Below the pieces are notes generated by a model. It did no database searches. It had not been told where the DNA came from and was given only the letters and a program-made list of their open reading frames with translations. This document shows, piece by piece, positions 18,642 through 25,725 of a DNA stretch of 33,444 bases; the stretch's first letter is position 1; every line of letters starts with the position of its first letter. The stretch is taken from positions 1-33,444 of the IMG/VR virus record IMGVR_UViG_3300025894_000859; one strand, 5' to 3'. This DNA comes from a virus. Position numbers and translations under genes: made by a program.

Positions 18642-21338
18642 TTAGTAGGTGTTGCCTAAAGTGGCTTGTTCTCTCTGTCTTCTTAAAGCTTCTTTCCGCA
18701 TTGCTTCAGTTCTTCCGTATCTGCCTCCACCAATGCGGGGGATTCCGGATCTCTCTAAAGCTACTCGAGGTGCATTCTGTGCAGCGTGCTGAGAAGCAAG
18801 AGCACTTGACTGAGCTCGGCCAGCGGGACTAGCAGCTTGTCTAAATTGTTCTGGTGTTACGGCAGCTCCTGGAGTCGGTGTATTTCTAGCGGGCATATTT
18901 CCTAGTCTTGGTTGAGTTTTGTTTCCTAATAATCGGGTTCCGTTAGCAAGCTGCCCTTGAGGGACAACATTCATTCTTTGAGCCTTAAACATTTTTTCAG
19001 CGACCTGTTTTGGTACGCCAAACTTTCTCATCAGCAGTGCAACTCCAGCGCCTAGACCTAAACCTGTCAGCGTGTCTAAGCCAGTATCCGCGGTATTCTC
19101 TGGGCCCATGATTGCGTTTGGATCTGCAACTGGTCCGGGAGCGGGAGCGGGCTCATCTATTGTGGGTCTACCTCCTCGGTTTACATACCCTAGAGCATCG
19201 TCTTTACTAGTAAAGTTGTCGCCGTAATCCTCATCATTTGCGGACATTCGGACTGAGCCTTCGCTCAATTGAGATTGCTGACCAAACTGATCGGTGTACA
19301 TCCCTTTGCCTGATTGATTCGCGTATTCGGGTCTTTCGTAGCTAGCGGCCGAGTCATCAAGAAAGGGGTTTTCTTTTTCAGGGGTGAACACTCCTTCTTT
19401 AGTCATCTCGGGTGCTTTACCACTCCCTGGGCCGAAGTTATCGAGCTGTGCCATTAGGCTAGCTCCGTTTTCAATCGGAGAGAGCTCTCTTTGTTGGTTT
19501 TGTATTTCGCCAACATTTGGGTCGAGTAGAGGATCAGCTTGACTGTAACCTTGGTTGCCTGCCCCTGCGACTGGGCCTTGTATTTCAACTCCAGGGTCGC
19601 GCATTGGTCGTGGCATATTTTGCTGAGGACCAAAGCTCTTCTCTCCCTGAGGCTGAATAGGACCCTGTTCTTCGGTTCCTATTAAATATTCTTCAGCAGA
19701 TTTCTTTCCACCTGAACCTTCAAATGCATCTCCTGTCTCAAGAGTACTATAACCACCCTTTCCGTCTCCGATGAGACCAGTACCAGGTGTAAACATGCCA
19801 CTCTTATCTGTAAATTCATCTTTAGTTACCGACTTAACGCTGCCCTGATAGTTCTCGGGGTTTGCGGCAACACCATATCCTCCAGTTTCTCCTGATTGCT
19901 GGGCTTCTACAGCTGCATCAAGTTCTTGAAGACGGCTTTGCTCAGCCATTTCTTGTCCTTCGGCCTGAGATAGCGCGTCGGCCATGGGAGGAGTATAACC
20001 CGATTCTTTTAACTTGGCATCTGCTGCTTTACCAGCATCTGAGCTTGAGTCGTAATAGCTGTTTGCTCGGTAATTGCTCGCCATTTCCGCTTTTTTTGCG
20101 GGATCTAACGCATCCCAGGCGCCTGCTCCACGATTACCAGTTGACTCATATCGCTGTTTTAGAAAGTAGTTTGGATCCTGGGAATACTTTGGGTCGTATG
20201 TACCCTTATCTTTTTCGATATCTCGCATATCTAGGGTGTCAGCATAAGCTCTTTGTCTGGCCGCACCTAGATCCATCATTTTGCTTCCACTTCCGCCAAG
20301 ACGCGGTTTCATGGTACCGAGATTATCTGCAAAGTCTCTTTGATTGCTAGCGTTCAGCTCACCTGGGTTAAGCCCAGTTCCGAGTCCTAAAGTGCTTTGT
20401 CCATTTGCGAGCGTGCCGTCATCAATACCCTCGTCGGTTTCGCCCTCTTCCGTTGTTTCAGCGACAGGCTCGTTATCCATTAAATTGGCAATGCCAGCGC
20501 CACCAATAAGACCTGCTCCTATACTCTTCCCAGGGTTTCTCTTTATTATGCCAGGTATTAGCCCTTTTTTAGCTGCTTGTTCGCCGCCTTCTTTGACGCC
20601 TTCTTTAGTAACCGCAGCAGCTCCGCCTTTTGCGACATCGTCAACTCCGTTGATCGTGTGCTTAGCTACCCCGCCTACTTTGGCTCCTGAAGTAGTAGCT
20701 CCCCTTCCGCCGTTAAACATACCTTTTACGAAATCCAGGCCTTTCTTCCCGTATTTCGCTATTGTAGGTACCTGGGTAGACGCCATTTGAGCACCCTTTT
20801 TTAGTAAAGGTCTCGCTAGGTGTGCATTTCCAAGTCCGAGTAAATCTCCAGCTTGCTGAAGAGGACCACCACTATTTATGGGAGTATCCGAAAAGCGATC
20901 GTTACCTAGGCCGAATGCGGTTTGGAGACCTTCAGTCACTCCATGAAGCGCGCCAGCTCCAAAGCGACCTGCTTTTGTGAGCATATCTTCATCTGGCCGG
21001 TCTTGAGAGGCCATATCCGAAAGGTTTGAATTCAAGGAGTTTAACAGGCTTAGGCCGTTGTAGTCTCCACCTTCTGCGTAATACTCTTTCTTTTGGTTAG
21101 CGTCTTGAAAAAGCTCTGCCATTCCTGGATCTTTACCGAACTCTTTGTAGAGCTCAGTCATCTCTTCAGCAGACATGTCTTTTATCTCATAAGCCATGTC
21201 TCCACTGTCTATATTACCAAAAGTAGCTCCGTCCCTGTTATTTACAAGTCTCTGCCTTAACCTCTCAAACTTAGTGCTTCCTGGCACTCTTTCAGCAGTT
21301 GGGGCCGGCGCATCTAAAGTCGGTTGGGGTTGAATCAT
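18642..21338 (-). CDS. Probable internal virion protein, Gly/Ser/Ala-rich
   Basis: An 898-aa protein without a recognised family. It is low-complexity, rich in G, A, P, Q and S. Residues 1-90 are a charged helical head. About 125-290 is an Ala/Gly-rich region ending in a hydrophobic segment (GKSIGAGLIGGAGIANLM). A second hydrophobic helix lies around 755-775 (LGLGAGVALLMRKFG). The C-terminus is basic and disordered (GRTEAMRKEALRRQ). Two hydrophobic segments within a disordered soluble protein, placed between the large terminase and the giant protein, suggest a virion component released with DNA and able to engage membrane. That is inference from composition and position. A scaffold or connector role is possible but less likely given the hydrophobic helices. 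It starts 23 bases after the terminase stop and ends 12 bases before the giant's ATG, with no ribosome binding site visible. Confidence 0.6.
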   Translation of the reverse strand: MIQPQPTLDAPAPTAERVPGSTKFERLRQRLVNNRDGATFGNIDSGDMAYEIKDMSAEEMTELYKEFGKDPGMAELFQDANQKKEYYAEGGDYNGLSLLNSLNSNLSDMASQDRPDEDMLTKAGRFGAGALHGVTEGLQTAFGLGNDRFSDTPINSGGPLQQAGDLLGLGNAHLARPLLKKGAQMASTQVPTIAKYGKKGLDFVKGMFNGGRGATTSGAKVGGVAKHTINGVDDVAKGGAAAVTKEGVKEGGEQAAKKGLIPGIIKRNPGKSIGAGLIGGAGIANLMDNEPVAETTEEGETDEGIDDGTLANGQSTLGLGTGLNPGELNASNQRDFADNLGTMKPRLGGSGSKMMDLGAARQRAYADTLDMRDIEKDKGTYDPKYSQDPNYFLKQRYESTGNRGAGAWDALDPAKKAEMASNYRANSYYDSSSDAGKAADAKLKESGYTPPMADALSQAEGQEMAEQSRLQELDAAVEAQQSGETGGYGVAANPENYQGSVKSVTKDEFTDKSGMFTPGTGLIGDGKGGYSTLETGDAFEGSGGKKSAEEYLIGTEEQGPIQPQGEKSFGPQQNMPRPMRDPGVEIQGPVAGAGNQGYSQADPLLDPNVGEIQNQQRELSPIENGASLMAQLDNFGPGSGKAPEMTKEGVFTPEKENPFLDDSAASYERPEYANQSGKGMYTDQFGQQSQLSEGSVRMSANDEDYGDNFTSKDDALGYVNRGGRPTIDEPAPAPGPVADPNAIMGPENTADTGLDTLTGLGLGAGVALLMRKFGVPKQVAEKMFKAQRMNVVPQGQLANGTRLLGNKTQPRLGNMPARNTPTPGAAVTPEQFRQAASPAGRAQSSALASQHAAQNAPRVALERSGIPRIGGGRYGRTEAMRKEALRRQREQATLGNTY

Positions 21339-21361
21339 ATGACGACTCTAGTTGCGGTCAA

Positions 21362-23125
21362 TTAAGGCTTCAACCGCTTGTAATTCTTCTTCAGGACTCC
21401 TAACGGGACTCGGCTAAACCCATCTGGGCACATTAGCCCAGGGTTTTTACGAAGCATCGCGTTAGATATATTTTTTTTACGGGGAGCTTTAAATGTTGTT
21501 GCCGTGTCAATGTTGTACAAAGCAATAGCTGCGGCGAGAACATGGTCGTCGTGATGCCCAGGTGCGGCCGTAGGTTTGCCCTTATCATTAATAACAAAGG
21601 TTTTTAGCTCTTTTAGGATTCCCAGATCGGGTATGTAAAAGTTTTGATCTACTAATTCTGCTGCCATATGATCTATGATCGTCTTCCTGGTTATCTTATC
21701 TGTAGACCAACCAAAACTTTTTTCTACCATACCCATCGCATCGTTAAATTTCCTACGTCGATACACACTCAATCCCGATTCCAATAGGTATTTAAGTAGA
21801 GCGAGACCGGAGTTATTAATTTCAGGTATTACAAAAGCATTTCCGTACCACCTGGTTATCGCTTCTACCTCTTGAGCAAGAACACCAATGTCCATTCTAG
21901 AGTGATGTAGGGCTACCATTTTAGGTACTCGCCAAGTTCCGCGATGATCTTCAAAGGGCCCACGCCAAACTTGAACTGAATGATAGTCCGGATCCGCAGC
22001 TAAACCTTGTAATTGCTGATCCTCCCCTGTGCATGTGTCAACGGATACTAGATATCGGGAGTCATATTCGGGCTGATCGTATACTACCCAGTTTCCCGCG
22101 CGGTCTGGCTTAAAACTAGCGTGTTTACCATCGGGATGTATTCCTACAGTACCCACAATTGGTTTCTCTAGCTCTGCGGCTTTCGTCATTAAACTTAGGT
22201 TGCTTGTGTGAAACCTTGGTCTAGAAGACATTAAGAAACACTCTTCGGGATCGGACGGGTATTCCTGTCTAAACTTGCTGATATCCCCATTACATTTGTC
22301 TTGAAGAACTCTTCTTCTCCAGTGCATGTTCTCCCAGGTGACGTCAAACCTCTCCATTTCAGACTCTTCATCTGCGGTTAGAGTGTTTTGGAACTCTTTA
22401 AGCTCATCATCAGATTTAAACGGTATAACTGAGTCTTCAAATTCGAACCAGGCAGCAAATATCTTCGCCCATTCATTGTCCTGTACCCAGGTTCGGTAAA
22501 ACCAACCAGCAGGCCCGTTAGGTGTAGAGTCAGCTACTACCAGTGAAATGTTATCTTCGTCATACAAAGACTGAAGATACCCGAGTGCGGGGTCTCTTTC
22601 TCCTTGCATAGGCCAGAATGCAACCTCGGTCATGTTACCTACTTGGATTGTTCCAGATCTTCCCGCGTTCTTAGAACCCGCAGTTTCTTTTCCATATGCA
22701 CTGGTACTTTTGAGCTTAATTAGATCCACCATGTTTCCACCCTCGGCTAAAGATCCTCCGCTTTCGTCCCATGGGAAAAGGTCATTCTCTGCGTACCGAC
22801 GGTATATTTCAAAAACCTTATCACTGGTGCCACTAATATCCCCCATGAGGGAGCCCGATAGACTTTCATGTTTTCTCATGTGGTGGTACGTTAGTGCTTG
22901 GGCGCAAGTCGAGGCTCCTTTTTGCCGTGGCTTTAGTATGATCATCTTACACGGAACATCTTCAAGCTGACACTTTCTGTAGTGAGCAAACATCCTTTTT
23001 TGTAAGGTGTTAGCTTTAGGCTTTATGTCCTTGCCCCGCTTGTCTTTGATTACCGCAAAAGTGCTAAACCAAACTTCAGGGTCAATTCTTATTAGGTCTT
23101 CTAGTTGGTCAGTGTTATCGGTCAT
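21362..23125 (-). CDS. Terminase large subunit (packaging ATPase/nuclease)
   Basis: A 587-aa motor protein that pumps DNA through the portal and cuts concatemers. The ATPase part shows a Walker A variant KPRQKGAST at residues 65-73, a Walker B-like segment ending in the catalytic Glu (MTEVAFW, E167), and the coupling motif STPNG at 200-204. The RNase H-like nuclease part shows the three acidic positions: D363 (LVSVDTCTGE), E435 (VIPEINNSG) and D526/D527 (HHDDHVLAAAIAL). The length is normal for the family. The ATG at 23125 overlaps the stop of the SGNH gene by 4 bases (ATGA), which fixes the start and suggests translational coupling. The small subunit is probably the 131-aa gene four genes upstream, so the terminase pair is split by four cargo-like genes. 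Confidence 0.93.
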   Translation of the reverse strand: MTDNTDQLEDLIRIDPEVWFSTFAVIKDKRGKDIKPKANTLQKRMFAHYRKCQLEDVPCKMIILKPRQKGASTCAQALTYHHMRKHESLSGSLMGDISGTSDKVFEIYRRYAENDLFPWDESGGSLAEGGNMVDLIKLKSTSAYGKETAGSKNAGRSGTIQVGNMTEVAFWPMQGERDPALGYLQSLYDEDNISLVVADSTPNGPAGWFYRTWVQDNEWAKIFAAWFEFEDSVIPFKSDDELKEFQNTLTADEESEMERFDVTWENMHWRRRVLQDKCNGDISKFRQEYPSDPEECFLMSSRPRFHTSNLSLMTKAAELEKPIVGTVGIHPDGKHASFKPDRAGNWVVYDQPEYDSRYLVSVDTCTGEDQQLQGLAADPDYHSVQVWRGPFEDHRGTWRVPKMVALHHSRMDIGVLAQEVEAITRWYGNAFVIPEINNSGLALLKYLLESGLSVYRRRKFNDAMGMVEKSFGWSTDKITRKTIIDHMAAELVDQNFYIPDLGILKELKTFVINDKGKPTAAPGHHDDHVLAAAIALYNIDTATTFKAPRKKNISNAMLRKNPGLMCPDGFSRVPLGVLKKNYKRLKP

Positions 23126-23796
23126 TGTATAGCTTCTTTAAACTTATCTGCAAAAAGAGGGCCCGCAGCTTTACTGTTAAAGTGGTGATCCTCGGGATCT
23201 GATCTTAGGAATCGGGGGTGTACTCGGTTGTTTGGTTTATCTAATGTCTCCTCGGATACATCAAAGTATCTATATCCGTTACTTTCAGCCATCTTCTTGA
23301 GCTTTTCATTGTACCTAAAAGTGCAATTCATTCTTTGGCTTAGGTTAGCGGTAACTGAGCCTCTCGCACCCTTTAATACTTTTATATCCGCGTTGTCTTG
23401 AATAGTTGGGAGGGTGGCCCCAACGACAACTATTTGCTTTTTTGTAAAGTTTTTCTCTACATCCTCGTTTAAGAATGTCTCAAGATTTCCCACTGCTAAA
23501 TCTATCTGGGAGCTTACAGTTTTTTTATACTTCTTGGCGCGGTGCCAGATTACAAAACCGCAATCTACTTCGCCTAGCATTATCCCAAAGTAATCGAAAG
23601 CCTCATTAATTCTCTTTTTGAGAACTGCACGATAGCTAGAGAGTGCTTTCGTCTTAGAGTGCGGATTTACAGCACCCTGGGCGGTTGCCCCATCTACTAC
23701 ACATGTCGTAAAATCAAGTTCTTCCTGAACAAGGTCAGCTCCCTTGCTTATGTAGCACCGAGTATGGGAGTCGCCGAAGAAAAGCACTTTGGTCAT
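23122..23796 (-). CDS. SGNH/GDSL-type hydrolase-like protein
   Basis: A 224-aa protein with the landmarks of the SGNH hydrolase fold. The nucleophile block is FFGDSHTR (S10). A central block GEVDCGFVIWHR (75-86) is in the usual position of the GxND region. A C-terminal PEDHHFNSKAAG (201-212) supplies Asp/His. The typical chemistry is ester hydrolysis or acyl/acetyl removal from carbohydrates. The substrate cannot be read from sequence, and the Asp-His spacing is not the textbook DxxH, so activity is uncertain. No signal peptide is seen. It sits directly after a methyltransferase gene (1-base gap) and overlaps the large terminase gene by 4 bases. The pair looks like a cargo cassette for modifying a surface sugar or virion component. 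Confidence 0.65.
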   Translation of the reverse strand: MTKVLFFGDSHTRCYISKGADLVQEELDFTTCVVDGATAQGAVNPHSKTKALSSYRAVLKKRINEAFDYFGIMLGEVDCGFVIWHRAKKYKKTVSSQIDLAVGNLETFLNEDVEKNFTKKQIVVVGATLPTIQDNADIKVLKGARGSVTANLSQRMNCTFRYNEKLKKMAESNGYRYFDVSEETLDKPNNRVHPRFLRSDPEDHHFNSKAAGPLFADKFKEAIQ

Positions 23797-23797
23797 A

Positions 23798-24346
23798 TTA
23801 AATTGCTACAGCCCAAGAGCTGTCAGAAAATCTATGAATAATTAGGTCCCCTTCATGAATTCCTGGTAAAACTTCGTGTACTGCTTTTTGGACTTGCGAT
23901 TGCTTTCTGGTGCTCGGGTACATGTCGTGCCCTGCCAGTATAAAGCCTCTTTTTAATCGTGTGAGCACTAGGCGAAGCTCTTTTACTACAGTCTTATGTG
24001 AATGGTCGCCGTCTAAATATACTAGGTCAAAGTCTCCTTCAACTAGTCGATTGAGGTAATCTTTTGAAAAAGATTCAACAAACTTAATGTTTGAGGTTCT
24101 TTCTAGCAGGTCTTCCATTCTAGGCTTTAGTTTTATGTCGACTGCCGTGACGCTACGGGCGTAGCTGGCGAACAACTCTGTACTAACTCCCCTATTACAC
24201 CCAATCTCAAGAACACGGCACGATGGATATACAAACTTTTGGCATAAGTCATCTAGGCCAAATAGATAGTTTGGCTGAAAACCCGTAAAGGTTTTAGACC
24301 CTCCTGGGCCTTTACCAACCATCCTTTCTGTTTTTAGATCAATCAT
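23798..24346 (-). CDS. Class I SAM-dependent methyltransferase
   Basis: A 182-aa Rossmann methyltransferase. The SAM-binding loop is VLEIGCNRG (45-53), the acidic ribose-binding end of strand 2 is AVDIK (68-72), and LVYLDGDHSH (108-117) plus GHDMY (139-143) match the small-molecule/sugar methyltransferase group usually filed as Methyltransf_24, including its metal-binding Asp/His pattern. It lacks the DPPY or NPPY motif of DNA adenine methyltransferases, so DNA methylation is unlikely. The target is unknown and could be a glycan, given the adjacent SGNH gene. Its start overlaps the preceding 63-aa gene by 8 bases. Confidence 0.8.
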   Translation of the reverse strand: MIDLKTERMVGKGPGGSKTFTGFQPNYLFGLDDLCQKFVYPSCRVLEIGCNRGVSTELFASYARSVTAVDIKLKPRMEDLLERTSNIKFVESFSKDYLNRLVEGDFDLVYLDGDHSHKTVVKELRLVLTRLKRGFILAGHDMYPSTRKQSQVQKAVHEVLPGIHEGDLIIHRFSDSSWAVAI

Positions 24347-24530
24347 CGTCTATGTCGCTGAGATCTATATCGCTTTCAAATTCAACAGAAGTGTCACAGA
24401 ATCTCTCTATGACACCTACCGCAATATCAGACATCTCAATTTCATCTAAGTCTGACTCTTCCCACCACCGCACAAAGACAGCGGAAAGTTCGTGTTCAAA
24501 CATTTCGGAGGGATCATTTGTCTTTTTCAT
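24339..24530 (-). CDS. Small acidic protein of unknown function
   Basis: 63 aa and very acidic, with Asp/Glu-rich runs (EESDLDEIEMSD and ESDIDLSDIDDD at the C-terminus). No family is recognised. The protein is supported by tight packing: it overlaps the upstream 84-aa gene by 4 bases and the downstream methyltransferase by 8. Acidic mini-proteins in phages are sometimes DNA mimics or protein inhibitors, but nothing beyond charge supports that here. Confidence 0.6.
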   Translation of the reverse strand: MKKTNDPSEMFEHELSAVFVRWWEESDLDEIEMSDIAVGVIERFCDTSVEFESDIDLSDIDDD

Positions 24531-24781
24531 AGTGCTTTATCTATACTTTTAGGGCCTTTTTTAGTTAGTTCTTTCCAGCCATTTCCGTTGTTCTGGTACC
24601 GTTTGCCTTTCATCTCAAAATATCCGTAGGGTTTTCCCGATGAAGGAGCTGGCTCGTCTAAAGTCTTCTTCTTTTTAGGGTGTTTCTTACGTGCGGTGTG
24701 ATTTAGGCTGTCTGAAGCGGTTTTTACCTTACCGTCCGCGACAGATTTTAAAAAATCTTGATAATTTACTTTTTTACTCAT
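24527..24781 (-). CDS. Small basic protein of unknown function
   Basis: 84 aa, lysine-rich and mostly disordered in the first half (ARKKHPKKKKTLDEPAPS), with a compact aromatic motif after that (YGYFEMKGKRYQNNGNGWKEL). The charge suggests nucleic-acid or acidic-partner binding. It overlaps the 63-aa acidic gene by 4 bases and the upstream probable small terminase by 8 bases, so the oppositely charged neighbours are probably co-translated. No family is recognised. Confidence 0.65.
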   Translation of the reverse strand: MSKKVNYQDFLKSVADGKVKTASDSLNHTARKKHPKKKKTLDEPAPSSGKPYGYFEMKGKRYQNNGNGWKELTKKGPKSIDKAL

Positions 24782-25169
24782 GATTTGATATCTCTAAAGG
24801 AGCTTCTTTTACAGATTCTGCGTAAACGTCTATAATTTGGCTAATTTGACTCCCTGCGGAGTGTATTCTAGCCATAATTTCTGCTGGCGAAGCTGATTTT
24901 GATGTGTCATCGGTTATGCTAATCTCTGCGCGAGTGGCCGGTTTACCAAATCCATACTCAAGCATGAGTTTCGCTGCGTTTAGTCGGGTCGTGTGGCAGG
25001 GTTTTTCTGTGTATTCAACTCCGCGTTCTCCGTCTGCACGACTTTGACGAACTGTATGTTTCGCTTTTAGTCCTTCTCTCAATGCTGCGACAGCATTATT
25101 GAAATCGTCATCTTCAATAAAGTTGTGAATGTCGTCTCTAAGCTTTTTTACTGAGGTCTTTACCGTCAT
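24774..25169 (-). CDS. Probable terminase small subunit
   Basis: 131 aa. It begins with an acidic helical segment (DDIHNFIEDDDFNNAVAALREGLKA), then a central part with RGVEYTEKPCHTTRLNAAKLMLEYGFGKP (split here only for description), the arrangement seen in small terminase-like phage proteins that recognise the packaging site. The RLNAAKLMLEYGFGKP segment is the most recognisable piece. The rest is helical without a clear HTH signature. Position supports the call: it leads the packaging/virion cluster, four genes before the large terminase. It overlaps the small lipoprotein gene by 32 bases. The assignment is from motif memory and synteny. Confidence 0.6.
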   Translation of the reverse strand: MTVKTSVKKLRDDIHNFIEDDDFNNAVAALREGLKAKHTVRQSRADGERGVEYTEKPCHTTRLNAAKLMLEYGFGKPATRAEISITDDTSKSASPAEIMARIHSAGSQISQIIDVYAESVKEAPLEISNHE

Positions 25170-25284
25170 GTGTAGGATTTTCTATTGGTACGAACTTATG
25201 CTCGTAGTGGTAGTAATAATGGTGGTTTCGGGTGGTTTCGCATCCGGCAATTGTAAATAATAATATGAGCAAAGGAGTCCTCAT
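25138..25284 (-). CDS. Small lipoprotein (possible outer-membrane spanin-like)
   Basis: 48 aa from the ATG at 25284: MRTPLLILLF, then the lipobox TIAGC and a short His/Tyr-rich mature part (NHHYYYHYEHKF). Signal peptidase II cleavage before Cys15 would leave a 34-residue lipoprotein. A longer frame starts at 25344, but its extra 20 residues are encoded by GC-rich hairpins and would bury the signal peptide, so I chose the internal ATG. It overlaps the next gene by 32 bases. Phage lipoproteins this small can be outer-membrane spanins or superinfection-exclusion proteins. No inner spanin, holin or endolysin is seen nearby, so the role stays open. Confidence 0.6.
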   Translation of the reverse strand: MRTPLLILLFTIAGCETTRNHHYYYHYEHKFVPIENPTHDGKDLSKKA

Positions 25285-25295
25285 TTGCGTACATG

Positions 25296-25312
25296 GTACC
25301 TTTTTGGTACCC
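25296..25312 (-). repeat. GGTACC inverted repeat (5-base loop)
   Basis: GGTACC, five T (plus strand), GGTACC: a perfect 6-bp stem. Each arm is itself palindromic, so the two arms are also direct repeats. It lies 12 bases upstream of the lipoprotein ATG and could affect its translation. Confidence 0.7.
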
Positions 25313-25374
25313 ACCCCACCACCGGATGGGGGGCCTTCCGCCAAACAATCCCTTGTTTATTTCTGTGATTGATA

Positions 25375-25445
25375 GCCGATGTCGACTGGTAGTGATAGTG
25401 GTACCGCCCAGAGGGTGGGGGTGCTGTCACAGTCGGCATTCGGGC
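25375..25445 (-). other. Long imperfect hairpin, about 26 paired positions
   Basis: Bases 25375-25388 pair with 25430-25445 (14 pairs, two single-base bulges, one G-T). Inside, 25392-25398 pairs with 25424-25430 (GTGATAG with CTGTCAC; one C is shared with the outer stem). Inside that, 25404-25409 pairs with 25413-25418 (CCGCCC with GGGTGG) around a 3-base loop. This is one coaxial rod of about 71 nucleotides, far longer than chance hairpins elsewhere in the window. It is not followed by a T run on either strand, so it is not a standard terminator. Confidence 0.65.
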
Positions 25446-25554
25446 ACTAGTCAGTTACTAAGTCGGGACGCTCCTGCGTATCCGAGTTGGTAAGTGGCTG
25501 GTGATCAGCGAGTTAGCACATGCAACGCACAGGATTGTATATCCAGTTAACGGT

Positions 25555-25582
25555 TCAGGAGAAAGGGGCACCCTTTCCCTGA
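25555..25582 (-). repeat. Strong hairpin with single-base bulge
   Basis: TCAGG and GAAAGGG, separated by one A, pair perfectly with CCCTTTC and CCTGA around the loop GCA, giving 12 pairs. No T run follows on either strand. It would lie in the first 40 nucleotides of a transcript from the promoter candidate at 25595-25624, a position typical of 5'-end protective stems or regulatory leaders. Confidence 0.65.
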
Positions 25583-25594
25583 GAGTCTGGTTGG

Positions 25595-25624
25595 ACGATA
25601 CTTTGCGTGGATGGGGTAAGTCAA
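25595..25624 (-). promoter_or_regulatory. Candidate sigma70-type promoter for the late cluster
   Basis: On the minus strand TTGACT (25624-25619) is followed after 18 bases by TATCGT (25600-25595). The -35 matches 5 of 6 consensus bases and the -10 matches 4 of 6. It lies just downstream of the terminator at 25662-25725 and faces the lipoprotein/terminase genes, where a new promoter would be expected. It could be chance or a phage-specific promoter of another kind. Confidence 0.35.
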
Positions 25625-25661
25625 GGTGACGTGATAGTAAGGTACTTCTGGAACTTACAGC

Positions 25662-25725
25662 AAAAAAAGAGTGCGAGCAGCCGGCGCTAGCCGACTGCCC
25701 GAGATGCCCATGGCATCGTGCACTC
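25662..25725 (-). terminator. Three-way-junction intrinsic terminator
   Basis: Read on the minus strand, an outer stem GAGTGC/GCACTC (25725-25720 with 25674-25669) encloses two hairpins. One is GATGCC-ATG-GGCATC (25717-25703). The other is CGGGCAG/CTGCTCG (with one mismatch) around an inner CGGC/GCCG stem (about 25700-25675). The outer stem is followed at once by seven T (25668-25662). The stem begins inside the TGA stop codon of the 106-aa gene. This is a Rho-independent terminator in function, but with a branched rather than simple hairpin. Confidence 0.75.

Larger units (their letters stand above)
25285..25661 (-). other. Structured, mostly non-coding leader region before the late genes
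   Basis: About 377 bases without a convincing gene. An open frame in part of it (25458-25727) has random composition and overlaps a terminator. On the minus strand it holds, in order: a sigma70-like promoter candidate (25595-25624), a 12-bp bulged hairpin (25555-25582), a long hairpin (25375-25445), G/C-rich runs able to pair (CCCC/GGGG around 25314-25333) and a GGTACC inverted repeat (25296-25312). It is richer in GC and in inverted repeats than the genes on either side. It looks like a structured 5' leader, a non-coding RNA, or a DNA site such as an origin or packaging signal. I see no tRNA cloverleaf. Confidence 0.6.

Noticed and set aside
23798-24346. DNA adenine or cytosine methyltransferase
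   Set aside because: No DPPY/NPPY or PC motif; the LDGDHSH motif points to the small-molecule/sugar group.
25285-25344. Longer lipoprotein N-terminus starting at 25344
   Set aside because: It would place the signal peptide 20 residues inside, and the DNA is GC-rich hairpin sequence.
25285-25661. tRNA gene
   Set aside because: Several hairpins are present, but no acceptor stem with an anticodon arm and T-arm consensus could be assembled on either strand.
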